This document shows positions 1-7,915 of a stretch of DNA of 64,000 nt, in pieces. Each line of letters begins with the position of its first letter. Position 1 is the first letter of the stretch. This stretch comes from CAWAXW01 sp963786155. Lineage in GTDB: Bacteria > Actinomycetota > CADDZG01 > WHSQ01. The DNA is taken from contig CAWAXW010000006.1 in the NCBI GenBank assembly GCA_963786155.1, positions 1,116,001 to 1,180,000 on the forward strand. Direction: 5' to 3'. The notes under the pieces were generated by a model that was not told where the DNA came from, made no database searches, and saw only the letters and a program-made list of their open reading frames with translations. The translations under genes were made by a program, and so were the position numbers.

Positions 1-1
1 C

Positions 2-211
2 GGAGCGCTCGCTATCGGGGTGTGGGTTCTGGTAGCAGCGGTGCTCGTCGAGCTCGGAGCGGTGATCGTCAGTCGCTGGTCGACGGCGAAGATCGGTGGC
101 GTCACCGGCGACGTCTTCGGCGCGATCGAGCAAGTGGGGGAGTGTCTCGTGCTCGGCTTGGGGGCCGCGCTGGTATTCAACGGCTGGAGTGAGGTCGCCT
201 GGTGGGCATGA
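2..211 (+). CDS. cobS: Adenosylcobinamide-GDP ribazoletransferase (cobalamin synthase), C-terminal part
   Basis: Only the last 69 residues are present; the gene enters from the left edge in frame 2. CobS joins adenosylcobinamide-GDP and alpha-ribazole (phosphate) in the membrane at the end of B12 assembly. The visible part has the GGVTGDVFGA stretch typical of the last conserved CobS block, followed by a hydrophobic helix ending in a Trp-rich tail. The stop codon overlaps the next start (ATGA at 208-211), so it is translationally coupled to the cobC-like gene, which fits the assignment. The call rests on a short segment. Confidence 0.75.
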   Translation, partial: GALAIGVWVLVAAVLVELGAVIVSRWSTAKIGGVTGDVFGAIEQVGECLVLGLGAALVFNGWSEVAWWA

Positions 212-708
212 CCCGGCTTTGGCTGTATCGCCACGCGCGGACCGACTGGCTCGACCAGGGTCGACTCAACGGGGTGACAGATGTCGAGCTGAACGAGGCC
301 GGGCGGGCCCAGGCCGGGTCCTTACGGGCGCTGCTGGCCGAGCGAGAGTGGACTGGCGTGTGGAGCTCCGACCTCGTCAGAGCGAGCGGCACGGCAGCTC
401 TCGCTTTCGGGGAGCCGCGGGTGGACGACCGACTGCGCGAGCTGGACTTCGGCGCGATCGAGGGCCTCACATGGGCCGACCTCGACGGCGACGTGCGCGC
501 CGCGATGCTCGCGTTCGATCCGTTCAGGGCCCCACGCGGTGAGTCGGTGGCAGAGCTGAGGGCCCGGCTCCATGCGTTCATCGCCGACCTCGATGATGGA
601 GACCACCTTGTTTTCACCCACGGCGGGCCGATCAGAGCCCTGGCGCGCGAGGTCGGCGACGACGTGAGGTTGGGCCCGTGCGAGCACCTGGTGTTTACCG
701 TCGCATAG
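208..708 (+). CDS. cobC: Histidine phosphatase family protein, alpha-ribazole phosphatase-like
   Basis: A 166-residue phosphoglycerate-mutase-fold phosphatase. The phospho-acceptor motif is near the N terminus (LWLYRHARTDW), the second histidine is in VFTHGGPIRALA, and the acid/base region is ELDFGAIEGLTW. The motif reads RHA where most of the family has RHG. CobC removes the phosphate from alpha-ribazole phosphate or adenosylcobalamin phosphate. Coupling to cobS by an ATGA overlap supports this role over a general phosphatase. GTG at 202 is also in frame, but ATG 208 is preferred because of the overlap. Confidence 0.72.
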   Translation: MTRLWLYRHARTDWLDQGRLNGVTDVELNEAGRAQAGSLRALLAEREWTGVWSSDLVRASGTAALAFGEPRVDDRLRELDFGAIEGLTWADLDGDVRAAMLAFDPFRAPRGESVAELRARLHAFIADLDDGDHLVFTHGGPIRALAREVGDDVRLGPCEHLVFTVA

Positions 709-735
709 CGGGGTGGGCTGGGCCAGACCGCAGGA

Positions 736-741
736 CATAAT
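736..741 (+). promoter_or_regulatory. Putative -10 element (CATAAT) of rnpB
   Basis: CATAAT ends 6-7 nt before the position where the P1 helix of RNase P RNA begins. No good -35 hexamer is visible at the right distance. The assignment rests on position. Confidence 0.4.
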
Positions 742-747
742 GATGGA

Positions 748-1094
748 TGAGTGGGCCGGGTGACCGCGGCCATGCAAATGGCTGAGGAAAGTCCGGACTC
801 CTCAGGGCAGGACGCTGGGGAAATCCCAGGCGGGGCGACCCGTGGAAAGTGCCACAGAAACAGACCGCCTCAGCTTTTCGGAGCCGAGGTAAGGGTGGAA
901 AGGTGAGGTAAGAGCTCACCAGCGGGCCGGGCGACCGGTCCGGCTAGGCAAACCCCGTCCGGAGCAAGGCCAAGCAGGGGGCACGGGCTGCCCGTCCGCT
1001 TCGAGCAGAAGCACCCCCGGGTAGGCCGCATAGATGGATGGTCACCGCCGTTTCTTCGGAGGCGGCACAGGATCCGGCTTACAGGCCCACTCGG
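748..1094 (+). ncRNA. rnpB: RNase P RNA, bacterial type A
   Basis: The catalytic RNA that matures tRNA 5' ends. The universal core is readable: GAGGAAAGTCCGGACTCC at about 784 (P4 5' strand region), GTAAGAGCTCACC at about 907, GGCAAACCCC at about 948, GATGGATGGTCACC at about 1031, and CCGGCTTACAGGCCCACTC at the 3' end. P1 closes the molecule: GAGTGGGCC (750-758) is the exact complement of GGCCCACTC (1084-1092). Ends are inferred from P1 and are good to a few bases. Open reading frames drawn across this stretch are spurious. Confidence 0.95.
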
Positions 1095-1099
1095 AACAC

Positions 1100-1125
1100 G
1101 GGCCCCCGCCGCAAGGCGGGGGCCC
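1100..1125 (+). terminator. Hairpin terminator of rnpB
   Basis: A perfect 11-bp GC stem (GGGCCCCCGCC / GGCGGGGGCCC) closed by a GCAA tetraloop, starting 8 nt after the end of P1. There is no clear U-tract after it (ACCTTCAACC), so it would be a U-poor terminator of the kind often seen in high-GC actinobacteria. Confidence 0.75.
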
Positions 1126-1235
1126 ACCTTCAACCCCCCCGTTACCCCTAACGACTTCACTCGTTCAGGTGTTCAGGGGCCCGGGCTCAGGTCCGATAAT
1201 GGTGGGACCACCGGGGTTCGGAAGGGAGCGTTCGA

Positions 1236-1598
1236 GTGAGGGTTCTGCTCGTGGACGATCACGAGGCGATCCGTACCGTGTTCCGCACCGCACTCGAGAT
1301 GCGGCCCGAGTTCGAGATCGTGGGGGAAGCCTCGGATGGATTCGATGCCGTTGTTGCGGCCGGGTCGCTGGAGCCCGATGTCGTGGTCATGGACACGAAC
1401 ATGCCCCGCATGGACGGCTTCGAGGCAACCCAAGAGATCGTGCAACGGTGGCCCGACATACGTGTGTTGGCTTTCACTTCCTCGGGTGAGGACGCTGCGG
1501 TCGCCGGCATGCTCCAAGCCGGAGCTTGTGGCTACCTGTTGAAGGGCGACCCGATCGATCGAGTGATCGAGAACCTGATCCTGACGCTGTCCGACTAA
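1236..1598 (+). CDS. Stand-alone response regulator receiver protein
   Basis: 120 residues made of a single CheY-like receiver domain with no output domain. Visible key residues are the acidic pair D7/D8, phospho-acceptor D53 (VVVMDTNMPRMDG), T81 in the switch position and K103 (GYLLKGD). GTG 1236 is preceded by GGAAGGGAG. The gene converges on a histidine kinase, and the two stop codons overlap (1595-1598), so they are likely functional partners although not co-transcribed. The output route is unknown; CheY-like protein-protein signalling or phosphorelay are possible. Confidence 0.9.
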   Translation: MRVLLVDDHEAIRTVFRTALEMRPEFEIVGEASDGFDAVVAAGSLEPDVVVMDTNMPRMDGFEATQEIVQRWPDIRVLAFTSSGEDAAVAGMLQAGACGYLLKGDPIDRVIENLILTLSD

Positions 1599-3259
1599 GA
1601 GCGCTCTGCCGCGCGCGGCAAGCGGAACCAGAATGTTGCTCCTTGCCCCGGCTCGCTCTCGACCCACATGTCGCCGCGGTGTTGCTCCACGATCTTCTTG
1701 GATAGATAGAGGCCGAGGCCCGACCCGGGCTTTGCGCCGCTGGTTGCCACCAACCTGGTGAAACGTTGGAACAGCCGATCGCGATCCTCCGGCTTGATGC
1801 CCGGCCCCCTATCCCTGACGGCCACCAAGATCGACGCCCCTTGGGGGCGCACGATCACGGTGATCGGCGAGTCCTCCTCGGAGAACTTCGCGGCGTTCGA
1901 CAGGAGGTTGAGCAGCACCTGCTTGACGCGGTCGCGGTCCGCATCGATCACGAGGTCGCCGTCTTCGATCGTCGTCTCGGTGCGATCGGCGACTCCGCCG
2001 TCGGAGATCGACTCCTGAGCCAGCTCACCTACGTCTACGGGCGCCAACTGCAGCACGAGCCGTCCGCGATCGATGGATTCGAGGTCGAGTGCTTCGGAAA
2101 CGAGCCGGGCCAGCCGGCGCGCTTCGCGGCCGAGCGTGTCGATGAACTCTCTGCGCTGGGCTTCGGTGAGCCGGTCTTCGCGCTTGTCGAGGATCTCCGC
2201 TATCCCGGCCACGACGGTCATCGGCGATCGCAGCTCGTGCGAAACCATGGAGACGAAGTCGGTGCGCATCCGGTCGAGCTCCCGCAGCTTCTCAGCGGTT
2301 TCGAGAGCATCCGCATATTCGTTCGCGTGTTGGATCGCGATGGACACCTCGCGGGCCGCGGCTTCGATCAGCGCGACGTCCGATTCGGTCCACAGATGTG
2401 GCCGCTCGTAATGGAAGGTAACGACGCCCAACAGGGTCTGACCCCACTCGAGCGGCGTGGAGAGCGCGGCCCGGGCGCGCAACGGCTCGCCGCCCTCACC
2501 CGTGCTGGGCAACTCCGCGTCGAGTAAACGCTCGTCGGTGACGATGTCGGCGCTCCATTGAGTCGATCGCGACCGAGCGGCCAATGAAGAGACCGAGTAC
2601 TGACGCTCCGGTTCCGTGGCGAGCTTGCCGATGCCGGGCGCATCCCATTCCACGACTATCGGGCCGAGCGTCGGTTCGAAGGAGGTCAACGTCAGCCGGA
2701 TGAAGCATCGGTCGACTCCGGCGTCGTGTCCCAACGCCTCGACCGTTGCCGCGAGCACCTCGTCCACCCGAAGGGACGCGCGCACCTTGGAAGAGATCGC
2801 TCGCAGGAGATGGCTGCGCTCGGCTCGACCCCTTTCGGCTTCGAGAAGCCGGGCGTTCTCGATGGCAACACCGGCAAGAGCGGCAACGGCCTGCACCAAC
2901 TCCTCGTCCATGTCGGTGAAGGGCTCCCCGGCCTCCCGGCGCCGCAGGAAGATCGCGCCGCCTGTCCGCCCGGAAGCTTCGATCGCAACGCCGAAGTAGC
3001 GATCGGAATCTGGGCCGGGCAGGGGTGTGGCCTTCAATAGCTCGTCGATCTCTTCGCGGGCGACGCCTCGGCTGACGACGGTCTCGACGGTCCCCTCGGA
3101 GGTGAGGCTGACGGCCGCTCCGGCGGGGGAGCCCGTCAGTTCGATCGCATGCTCCACGATGCCTGCAAGGACCCCCTCGATGTCGCGCTCCCGGCTGATG
3201 CGCAGGCTGACGTCGTAGAAGGTCCTCAGCAGCTCTCGAGGGTCGCTCTCTGCTCGCAC
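1595..3259 (-). CDS. GAF-domain sensor histidine kinase
   Basis: 554 residues with no transmembrane segment, so probably cytosolic. Two GAF-like sensor modules (about 14-140 and 150-310) are followed by a HisKA dimerisation domain with phospho-acceptor H341 (MVSHELRSP). The HATPase domain has N-box NLLSNAAKF (451-459), DRGPGI (483-488) and GSGLGLYLSKK (512-522). GTG 3259 has GGAGAGG just upstream. The 3' end overlaps the stop of the convergent stand-alone receiver, its likely substrate. Ligand of the GAF domains cannot be read from sequence. Confidence 0.92.
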   Translation of the reverse strand: MRAESDPRELLRTFYDVSLRISRERDIEGVLAGIVEHAIELTGSPAGAAVSLTSEGTVETVVSRGVAREEIDELLKATPLPGPDSDRYFGVAIEASGRTGGAIFLRRREAGEPFTDMDEELVQAVAALAGVAIENARLLEAERGRAERSHLLRAISSKVRASLRVDEVLAATVEALGHDAGVDRCFIRLTLTSFEPTLGPIVVEWDAPGIGKLATEPERQYSVSSLAARSRSTQWSADIVTDERLLDAELPSTGEGGEPLRARAALSTPLEWGQTLLGVVTFHYERPHLWTESDVALIEAAAREVSIAIQHANEYADALETAEKLRELDRMRTDFVSMVSHELRSPMTVVAGIAEILDKREDRLTEAQRREFIDTLGREARRLARLVSEALDLESIDRGRLVLQLAPVDVGELAQESISDGGVADRTETTIEDGDLVIDADRDRVKQVLLNLLSNAAKFSEEDSPITVIVRPQGASILVAVRDRGPGIKPEDRDRLFQRFTRLVATSGAKPGSGLGLYLSKKIVEQHRGDMWVESEPGQGATFWFRLPRAAERS

Positions 3260-3335
3260 TCACCTCTCCGAATCGTTATCGTGCGCTTCCCAGTTGATGT
3301 TGCCCGCCCTTCACGCACCTCGCAAGGAGGCCCGC

Positions 3336-3752
3336 TTGGCCAAGCTCGTCGTCAATACGACCAATGCTCCTGCGGCGGCCGGTCCATACTCCCAGGCCAT
3401 CTCGTCGAGCGGTCTCGTCTTCTGTTCCGGGCAGATCCCGATGGACCCTTCCACGGGCGAATTGATCGAGGGGTCTATCGCCGACCAGACGACCCGCTGC
3501 CTCGAAAGCCTTGCGGCCGTGCTCGACGCAGCGGGGACGGACATCGCCCACACCGTGAAGGTCACGGCGTTCCTGACCGATATGGGGGACTTCCCCGAGT
3601 TCAACGAGGCTTATGGCCGCTTCTTCGGTGGGGACCCGCCGGCTCGGTCGACCATCGGTGTCGCGGCGCTTCCCAGGGGAGCCCGGGTTGAGATCGAATG
3701 CATCGCGGAGGGCTCGCCGGACGGCGGGCCCGAACCGGCCGTCTACCCGTGA
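3336..3752 (+). CDS. RidA/YjgF family protein lacking the deaminase arginine
   Basis: 138 residues covering a whole RidA fold (NAPAAAGPYSQAI, FCSGQIPMDP, ARVEIECIAE). TTG 3336 is chosen over an upstream in-frame ATG because AAGGAGG ends 5 nt before it and the protein then has the usual family length. RidA hydrolyses reactive enamine/imine intermediates using an Arg in the VARLP motif (R105 of E. coli). Here the motif is VAALP, so that Arg is Ala, and activity of the RidA type is doubtful. It may belong to one of the Rid subfamilies without imine deaminase activity. Confidence 0.88.
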   Translation: MAKLVVNTTNAPAAAGPYSQAISSSGLVFCSGQIPMDPSTGELIEGSIADQTTRCLESLAAVLDAAGTDIAHTVKVTAFLTDMGDFPEFNEAYGRFFGGDPPARSTIGVAALPRGARVEIECIAEGSPDGGPEPAVYP

Positions 3753-3979
3753 GATCCGGCGGGGCGTTCCGGCTCGCCGATGACCCGGTCGCCGAGCACG
3801 ATCCGGACCTCCCGATCGACGGGAGCGCCGCCGACCGGTTCGAGTCCGGCTTCCTCGGGGGTGTCGGCCTCGCTCCGGTTGACGTATTTCTCCAGCCGGC
3901 TCATGAACCACAGGATGCCGATGATCACCAGCGGCCACAGCACCATCACGGCGAGCAGGAACAACTGATAGGGGGTCAT
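3743..3979 (-). CDS. Small single-pass membrane protein, unknown
   Basis: 78 residues. One strong hydrophobic helix at the N terminus (about 5-26, LFLLAVMVLWPLVIIGILWF) is followed by a charged, Pro/Glu-rich tail. It converges with the RidA-like gene with a 10-nt overlap, and its ATG is only 8 nt from the divergent M20 start. No Shine-Dalgarno sequence is visible, so it may be leaderless. I do not recognise the family. Confidence 0.6.
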   Translation of the reverse strand: MTPYQLFLLAVMVLWPLVIIGILWFMSRLEKYVNRSEADTPEEAGLEPVGGAPVDREVRIVLGDRVIGEPERPAGSHG

Positions 3980-3987
3980 CGCTAACA

Positions 3988-5185
3988 GTGTCTCAGAGGA
4001 TCGGCTCGGGGGGCGGGAACGAGGCCCCGCTTCGAGATGCCGTCGACAGGGAGCGCCTCGTCGAACGCCTGGTGGAGCTCGTACGTACGCCGTCCGAGAA
4101 CCCCCCCGGCGAAGAGTTGAAGGCGGCCGAGCTGACCGCCGGCTTCTGCCGGGATCTGGGGCTCGAGGTCGAGCTGCTCGAGGCCCAGCCGGCCCGTCCC
4201 AGCGTGCTGGCGCGGTGGCGGGGCGGCGACGGACCGACCCTCACCTACTGCTCGCACGTCGATGTGGTGCCGGCCGGCGACCCGGCTCTGTGGTCGGTCG
4301 ATCCCTACGGGGCATCCATCAGCGGGAACCGGATGTACGGCCGGGGTTCGTCGGACGCCAAGGGCCCCATCGCCGCCGCCCTCGAGGCGACGGCGGTTCT
4401 CAAGGAGTCCGGATGGGAGCCGCGGGGCACCCTCGAGCTTGCACTCGTGGCCGACGAGGAGACGATGGGCTTCCAGGGGGCCGGTTGGCTGGTCGAGACC
4501 GGCGTGCTCGGGCCGGAGTTCGCGATCGTCGGCGAGCCCACCTCGCTGCGTGTCGTTCGGGCGCAACGGGGGGCTTGTTGGTACCGCCTGACGACGAAAG
4601 GCAAGGCCGCGCACGGCTCCGCGCCGGAGCGCGGCGAGAGTGCGATCCGCCACATGGCCGAGATCGTCGGCCACCTCGAGAACACGCTTCCGGACGTCTC
4701 GCACGATGTCCTTGGGGGGCCGAGCATCAACGTGGGAACGATCCGCGGCGGCGTCAAGACGAACATCGTCCCCGCGCATTGTGAGATCGAGATCGATCGG
4801 CGCACTATCCCCGGTGAGGAACCAGAAGACGTGGAAGCCTCAGTGCGCGCGGCCATCGACCGTGCTCGAGAGACGTTCCCGGAGATCGACGCCGAGCTCG
4901 AGCTCCTCTTCTATTCGATGCCCTTCGAGGTCGCAGCCGACTCGATGATCGTCACCGAGGTGTCCGCCGGCGTGGCCGAGGCGACCGGATCGACCCGCCG
5001 AGCTGGCCGGCTTCAGAGGAGCTTCGGACGCTCGTTTCCTCGCCGGCGCGGGGGCCGAGGTCGTCGTTCTGGGGCCCGGCGAGATCGGACTCGCACACAC
5101 GGCCGCCGAGTCGATCGACCTCGACGAGCTCGCCCTGGGCGCGGCCGCATACGCGCACGCGTTCGCCCGCATCCTGGGGGAGTGA
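3988..5185 (+). CDS. M20 family metallopeptidase (DapE/ArgE-like), frameshifted near the 3' end
   Basis: Zinc amidohydrolase of the succinyl-diaminopimelate desuccinylase/acetylornithine deacetylase type, with YCSHVDVVPAG (metal His), GRGSSDAKG (bridging Asp), VADEETMG (catalytic Glu pair) and IVGEPTS (metal ligand). At about 4990-5000 the frame shifts by +1; the correct C terminus (AGAEVVVLGPGEIGLAHTAA, with the last metal His) continues in frame 2 to TGA 5183-5185. Removing one base gives about 398 residues, normal for the family. GTG 3988 has no SD. Without correction the ORF runs on into trpD, but this is not a real fusion. DapE versus other M20 deacylases is undecided. Confidence 0.82.
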
Positions 5186-5187
5186 CG

Positions 5188-6213
5188 GTGCCGGAAGGTT
5201 TCGCGTGGCCGCCGTTGCTCGCCCGGCTCATGTCTGGAGGCGATCTCACCGAGGCGGAGGCCGCGGGGGCGATGGAGGAGATCCTCGAGGGGGCCGCGAC
5301 CCCGGCACAGATCGCCGGATTCGTCGTTGCCCTGAGAGCCAAAGGTGAGGTCGCCGACGAGATCATCGGCCTCGTCCGCACCATGCGTGAGCTGTCGGAG
5401 AAAGTCGATGTCGTCTCCGAGGTGCTCGACACGTGCGGAACCGGAGGCGATCGCGGAGGCACCTTCAACGTGTCGACCGCCGCGGCCCTCGTCTGCGCCG
5501 GGGCCGGCGCGCGCGTAGCCAAGCATGGGAACCGGGCAGCATCGTCCCGGTGCGGATCGGCAGACGTGCTCGAGGCGCTGGGCGTGCGGATCGACCTGCC
5601 GCCGGCGGGGGTCGCACGCTGCATCGAAGTTGCGGGGATCGGTTTCTGTTTTGCGCCCGTCTTCCATCCGGCGATGCGACACGCGGCCATCCCGCGACGC
5701 GAGCTCGGCATCGCGACGGTCTTCAACTTCCTCGGCCCCCTCACGAACCCGGCCGGAGCGACGCGCCAAGCGCTCGGCGTAGCGGACCCGCGCATGCTCC
5801 CGCTGATGGTCGAGACCCTGAGCAGATTGGGCTCGACCCACGTGGTCGGTTTCCACGGCCATGGGGGTCTCGACGAGCTTGCGACCTCGGGGCCGTCTCA
5901 CGTCGTCGAGCTGGTCGACGGCGAGGTCCGCGAGTGGACCCTCGACCCGAGCGCCCTCGGCCTGGAACCGTCCGCGCCGGAAGCTCTCGCCGGTGGCACG
6001 GCGGACGAGAATGCGTCCGCCATCCGGTCAGTCCTCGGAGGCGAGGTGGGCGCCCGGCGCGACATAGTCGTGCTCAACGCGGCCGCCGGCCTGCTTGCCT
6101 ACGGAACCGCCGCGAACATGGAAGAAGGGATCTCGCTGGCCGACGCCGCGCTTGTTTCCGGTCGCGCTACGGAGGCGCTGGACGGCCTGATCGAGGAATC
6201 GAACGCCGGATAG
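5188..6213 (+). CDS. trpD: Anthranilate phosphoribosyltransferase
   Basis: 341 residues. TrpD transfers phosphoribose from PRPP to anthranilate in tryptophan synthesis. The glycine-rich PRPP loop CGTGGDRGGTFNVST, the KHGNRAASSRCGSADVLEALG block (anthranilate/PRPP contacts) and a C-terminal MEEGISLADAALVSGRA segment are present. GTG 5188 lies 2 nt after the corrected stop of the M20 gene, so the two are probably co-transcribed. No other trp gene is in the window. Confidence 0.95.
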   Translation: MPEGFAWPPLLARLMSGGDLTEAEAAGAMEEILEGAATPAQIAGFVVALRAKGEVADEIIGLVRTMRELSEKVDVVSEVLDTCGTGGDRGGTFNVSTAAALVCAGAGARVAKHGNRAASSRCGSADVLEALGVRIDLPPAGVARCIEVAGIGFCFAPVFHPAMRHAAIPRRELGIATVFNFLGPLTNPAGATRQALGVADPRMLPLMVETLSRLGSTHVVGFHGHGGLDELATSGPSHVVELVDGEVREWTLDPSALGLEPSAPEALAGGTADENASAIRSVLGGEVGARRDIVVLNAAAGLLAYGTAANMEEGISLADAALVSGRATEALDGLIEESNAG

Positions 6214-6224
6214 TCGAGACGAGC

Positions 6225-7817
6225 TCAGACGGTTCCTACGAAACGGTTTCCAGGACGGGCGGCGGCCGGCAAGACCCAGGGGTCCTCGGCGTGTAGCAAG
6301 GTCGCCTCGGCTGCATGTTTGTCGAGCCACGACGCGATCAGCCAGGGCTCTTTCGGGTTCACGGATTGTGGCTCGATCGCGGTCAAACGCAGCCGCTCAG
6401 CGCAGCTCGTGATGCCGTTTACTGCGGCGACCAGGATGCCGGCACGGATAAGCAGTGCGCGTTCTCCGAGGGCGACGACGACGTCGCCCGCTCTGATCAG
6501 CGCTCCCGCTTGCAAGGCCCGGCTCAGGGTGCGCTCGAGCAGCGCCCCTCGGTCCCGTACCTCAGCCGCTTCTTCGTAGCGCTCCTCGTGAGCCAACCTC
6601 GCCATGCGCGTCGCGATCGGTCGCGCGAGTCGATCCGGGTCCTGCAGGGCGCCGGCGACGATCGTGCGTATCTCTGCAACCAGTTTCCTCCGGTCCGGAC
6701 CACTGCAGGATCCGATCGTTGCAAAGGGACACTCGCGGCAGCGCCTCGGATCCGTGCAGCGATGCAGACGCGTGGCGTCTCGGAGCGCGTCGATGAGTCT
6801 GCGTGCGGCTTTCATCGATGACAGAGGCCCGAGGTAGAGGGCGCCGTCATCACGAGGCGAACGGGCCGTGCTCACGCGAGGAACCTTGTCGCGCACGCCG
6901 ACACGCACATGCCAGGTCCCGATCCGTTTGCCCGCTCGGTTGTACGGAGGCATCTCGGCCGCGATGGCTCGCGCTTCGGCCACTTCGGCCTCGAGAAGGG
7001 TGGCGTGCTCCTCGACCACGACGTCCTGGGTCTCGCGCAGCAGGTTCCGCACCCTGTGCCGGGGATCGCCGTAGAAGTACGACCGGACGCGCCGGCGCAG
7101 ATCCGAGGCTTTGCCCACATAGAGCGTCGCCCCTCCGGCTCCGATGAAGCGATAGACGCCCATGGCTCGGGGGAGTGAGTCGGCGAACCGGATCTTGGTG
7201 AAAGTCCCATCCAAGCGGGCGCTCGAAACTGCGAGCAGATCCTCCAGCGTGACGACTCCGAAACCGCTTACTCGCTCGATGAGCGCGTGAAGGACGTCTG
7301 TCGTAGCGAGCACGTCGGCGAACGCTCGATGGCAGGGTTCGTGCGCGCAGCGCAGATGTCGTGCGAGCGTCGCCAGGCGACGATCGCGCACTTCGCCCGA
7401 CAGAACCTTGCGAGCGAGTTGCGCCGTGTCGATCACCCTGTTCGAGAGCAAGGGGTAGTCGCCTCGCCTAAGCGCGGCGTTGATGAATCCGATGTCGAAA
7501 CGGGCGTTGTGGGCGACGATCACCGAATCGCCGACGAACTCGAGAAGCGAGGGGAGTACCTGCTCTATCGAAGGCGCGCCTTCGAGCTGCTCCTCTGACA
7601 ACCCGGTCAGGAGCCGGATGAAAGCCGGGACCGGCTGGCCCGGGTCCACCAGCGTCTGAAGCGTTCCGATGACCTCGCCTCGGCAGACCTTGAGGGCCCC
7701 CACCTCCGTGATCGCGCACGTTGCCGGCGAGCCTCCGGTGGTCTCTAGGTCGAGCACGCAGAACGTGACCTCCGAGAGGGCCGTGCCCAGGTCCTCGAAC
7801 GATCGCTGTACCAGCAT
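6225..7817 (-). CDS. DEDDh 3'-5' exonuclease fused to a GIY-YIG/UvrC-like nuclease
   Basis: About 530 residues. An N-terminal DnaQ-type exonuclease has motif I FCVLDLETTGG, motif II VAHNARFDIGFINA and motif III HRAFADVLAT. Next is a GIY-YIG domain (GVYRFIGAGGATLYVGKASD), then a UvrC-like cysteine cluster (HRCTDPRRCRECPFATIGSC) and a UVR-like helix (EERYEEAAEVRDRG). The architecture matches actinobacterial proteins such as Rv2191. ATG 7817 is preferred over GTG 7856: a -10 hexamer (TATGTT) lies 6 nt upstream of ATG 7817, and a perfect LexA box adjoins it, which a 7856 start would place inside the coding region. Likely a DNA-damage-inducible repair nuclease. Confidence 0.9.
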   Translation of the reverse strand: MLVQRSFEDLGTALSEVTFCVLDLETTGGSPATCAITEVGALKVCRGEVIGTLQTLVDPGQPVPAFIRLLTGLSEEQLEGAPSIEQVLPSLLEFVGDSVIVAHNARFDIGFINAALRRGDYPLLSNRVIDTAQLARKVLSGEVRDRRLATLARHLRCAHEPCHRAFADVLATTDVLHALIERVSGFGVVTLEDLLAVSSARLDGTFTKIRFADSLPRAMGVYRFIGAGGATLYVGKASDLRRRVRSYFYGDPRHRVRNLLRETQDVVVEEHATLLEAEVAEARAIAAEMPPYNRAGKRIGTWHVRVGVRDKVPRVSTARSPRDDGALYLGPLSSMKAARRLIDALRDATRLHRCTDPRRCRECPFATIGSCSGPDRRKLVAEIRTIVAGALQDPDRLARPIATRMARLAHEERYEEAAEVRDRGALLERTLSRALQAGALIRAGDVVVALGERALLIRAGILVAAVNGITSCAERLRLTAIEPQSVNPKEPWLIASWLDKHAAEATLLHAEDPWVLPAAARPGNRFVGTV

Positions 7818-7823
7818 CGAGAC

Positions 7824-7829
7824 AACATA
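7824..7829 (-). promoter_or_regulatory. -10 element (TATGTT) of a leaderless promoter
   Basis: On the minus strand TATGTT is followed by 6 nt (GTCTCG) and ATG 7817. This places the transcription start at or next to the start codon and touches the LexA box directly upstream. Confidence 0.55.
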
Positions 7830-7843
7830 CGAACATACGTTCG
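7830..7843. promoter_or_regulatory. LexA (SOS) box
   Basis: CGAACATACGTTCG is a match to the actinobacterial/Bacillus-type LexA operator CGAAC-N4-GTTCG, with complementary 5-nt arms. It adjoins the -10 hexamer of the exonuclease/UvrC-like gene, so bound LexA would block RNA polymerase. The divergent PP2C gene starts 73 nt away and might also be affected. Confidence 0.85.
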
Positions 7844-7915
7844 ATAACTCAAGCACGGCCCGGTTAGCTCGGCCGGACCCGGAACGAAGGAGAGCGGCTT
7901 TAGAGTGAGCCGCCC

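Noticed and set aside
870..1160. ORFs on both strands over 700-1170
   Set aside because: They overlay RNase P RNA and its terminator, whose conserved core is unmistakable.
4840..5901. 353-residue minus-strand ORF over the M20/trpD region
   Set aside because: Antisense shadow of two recognised enzymes, Arg-rich, no motif.
3988..6213. A single 741-residue M20 peptidase-TrpD fusion
   Set aside because: The middle stretch is low-complexity Arg-rich translation of a shifted frame. The real M20 C terminus is in frame 2, ending at 5185, and trpD has its own GTG 2 nt later.
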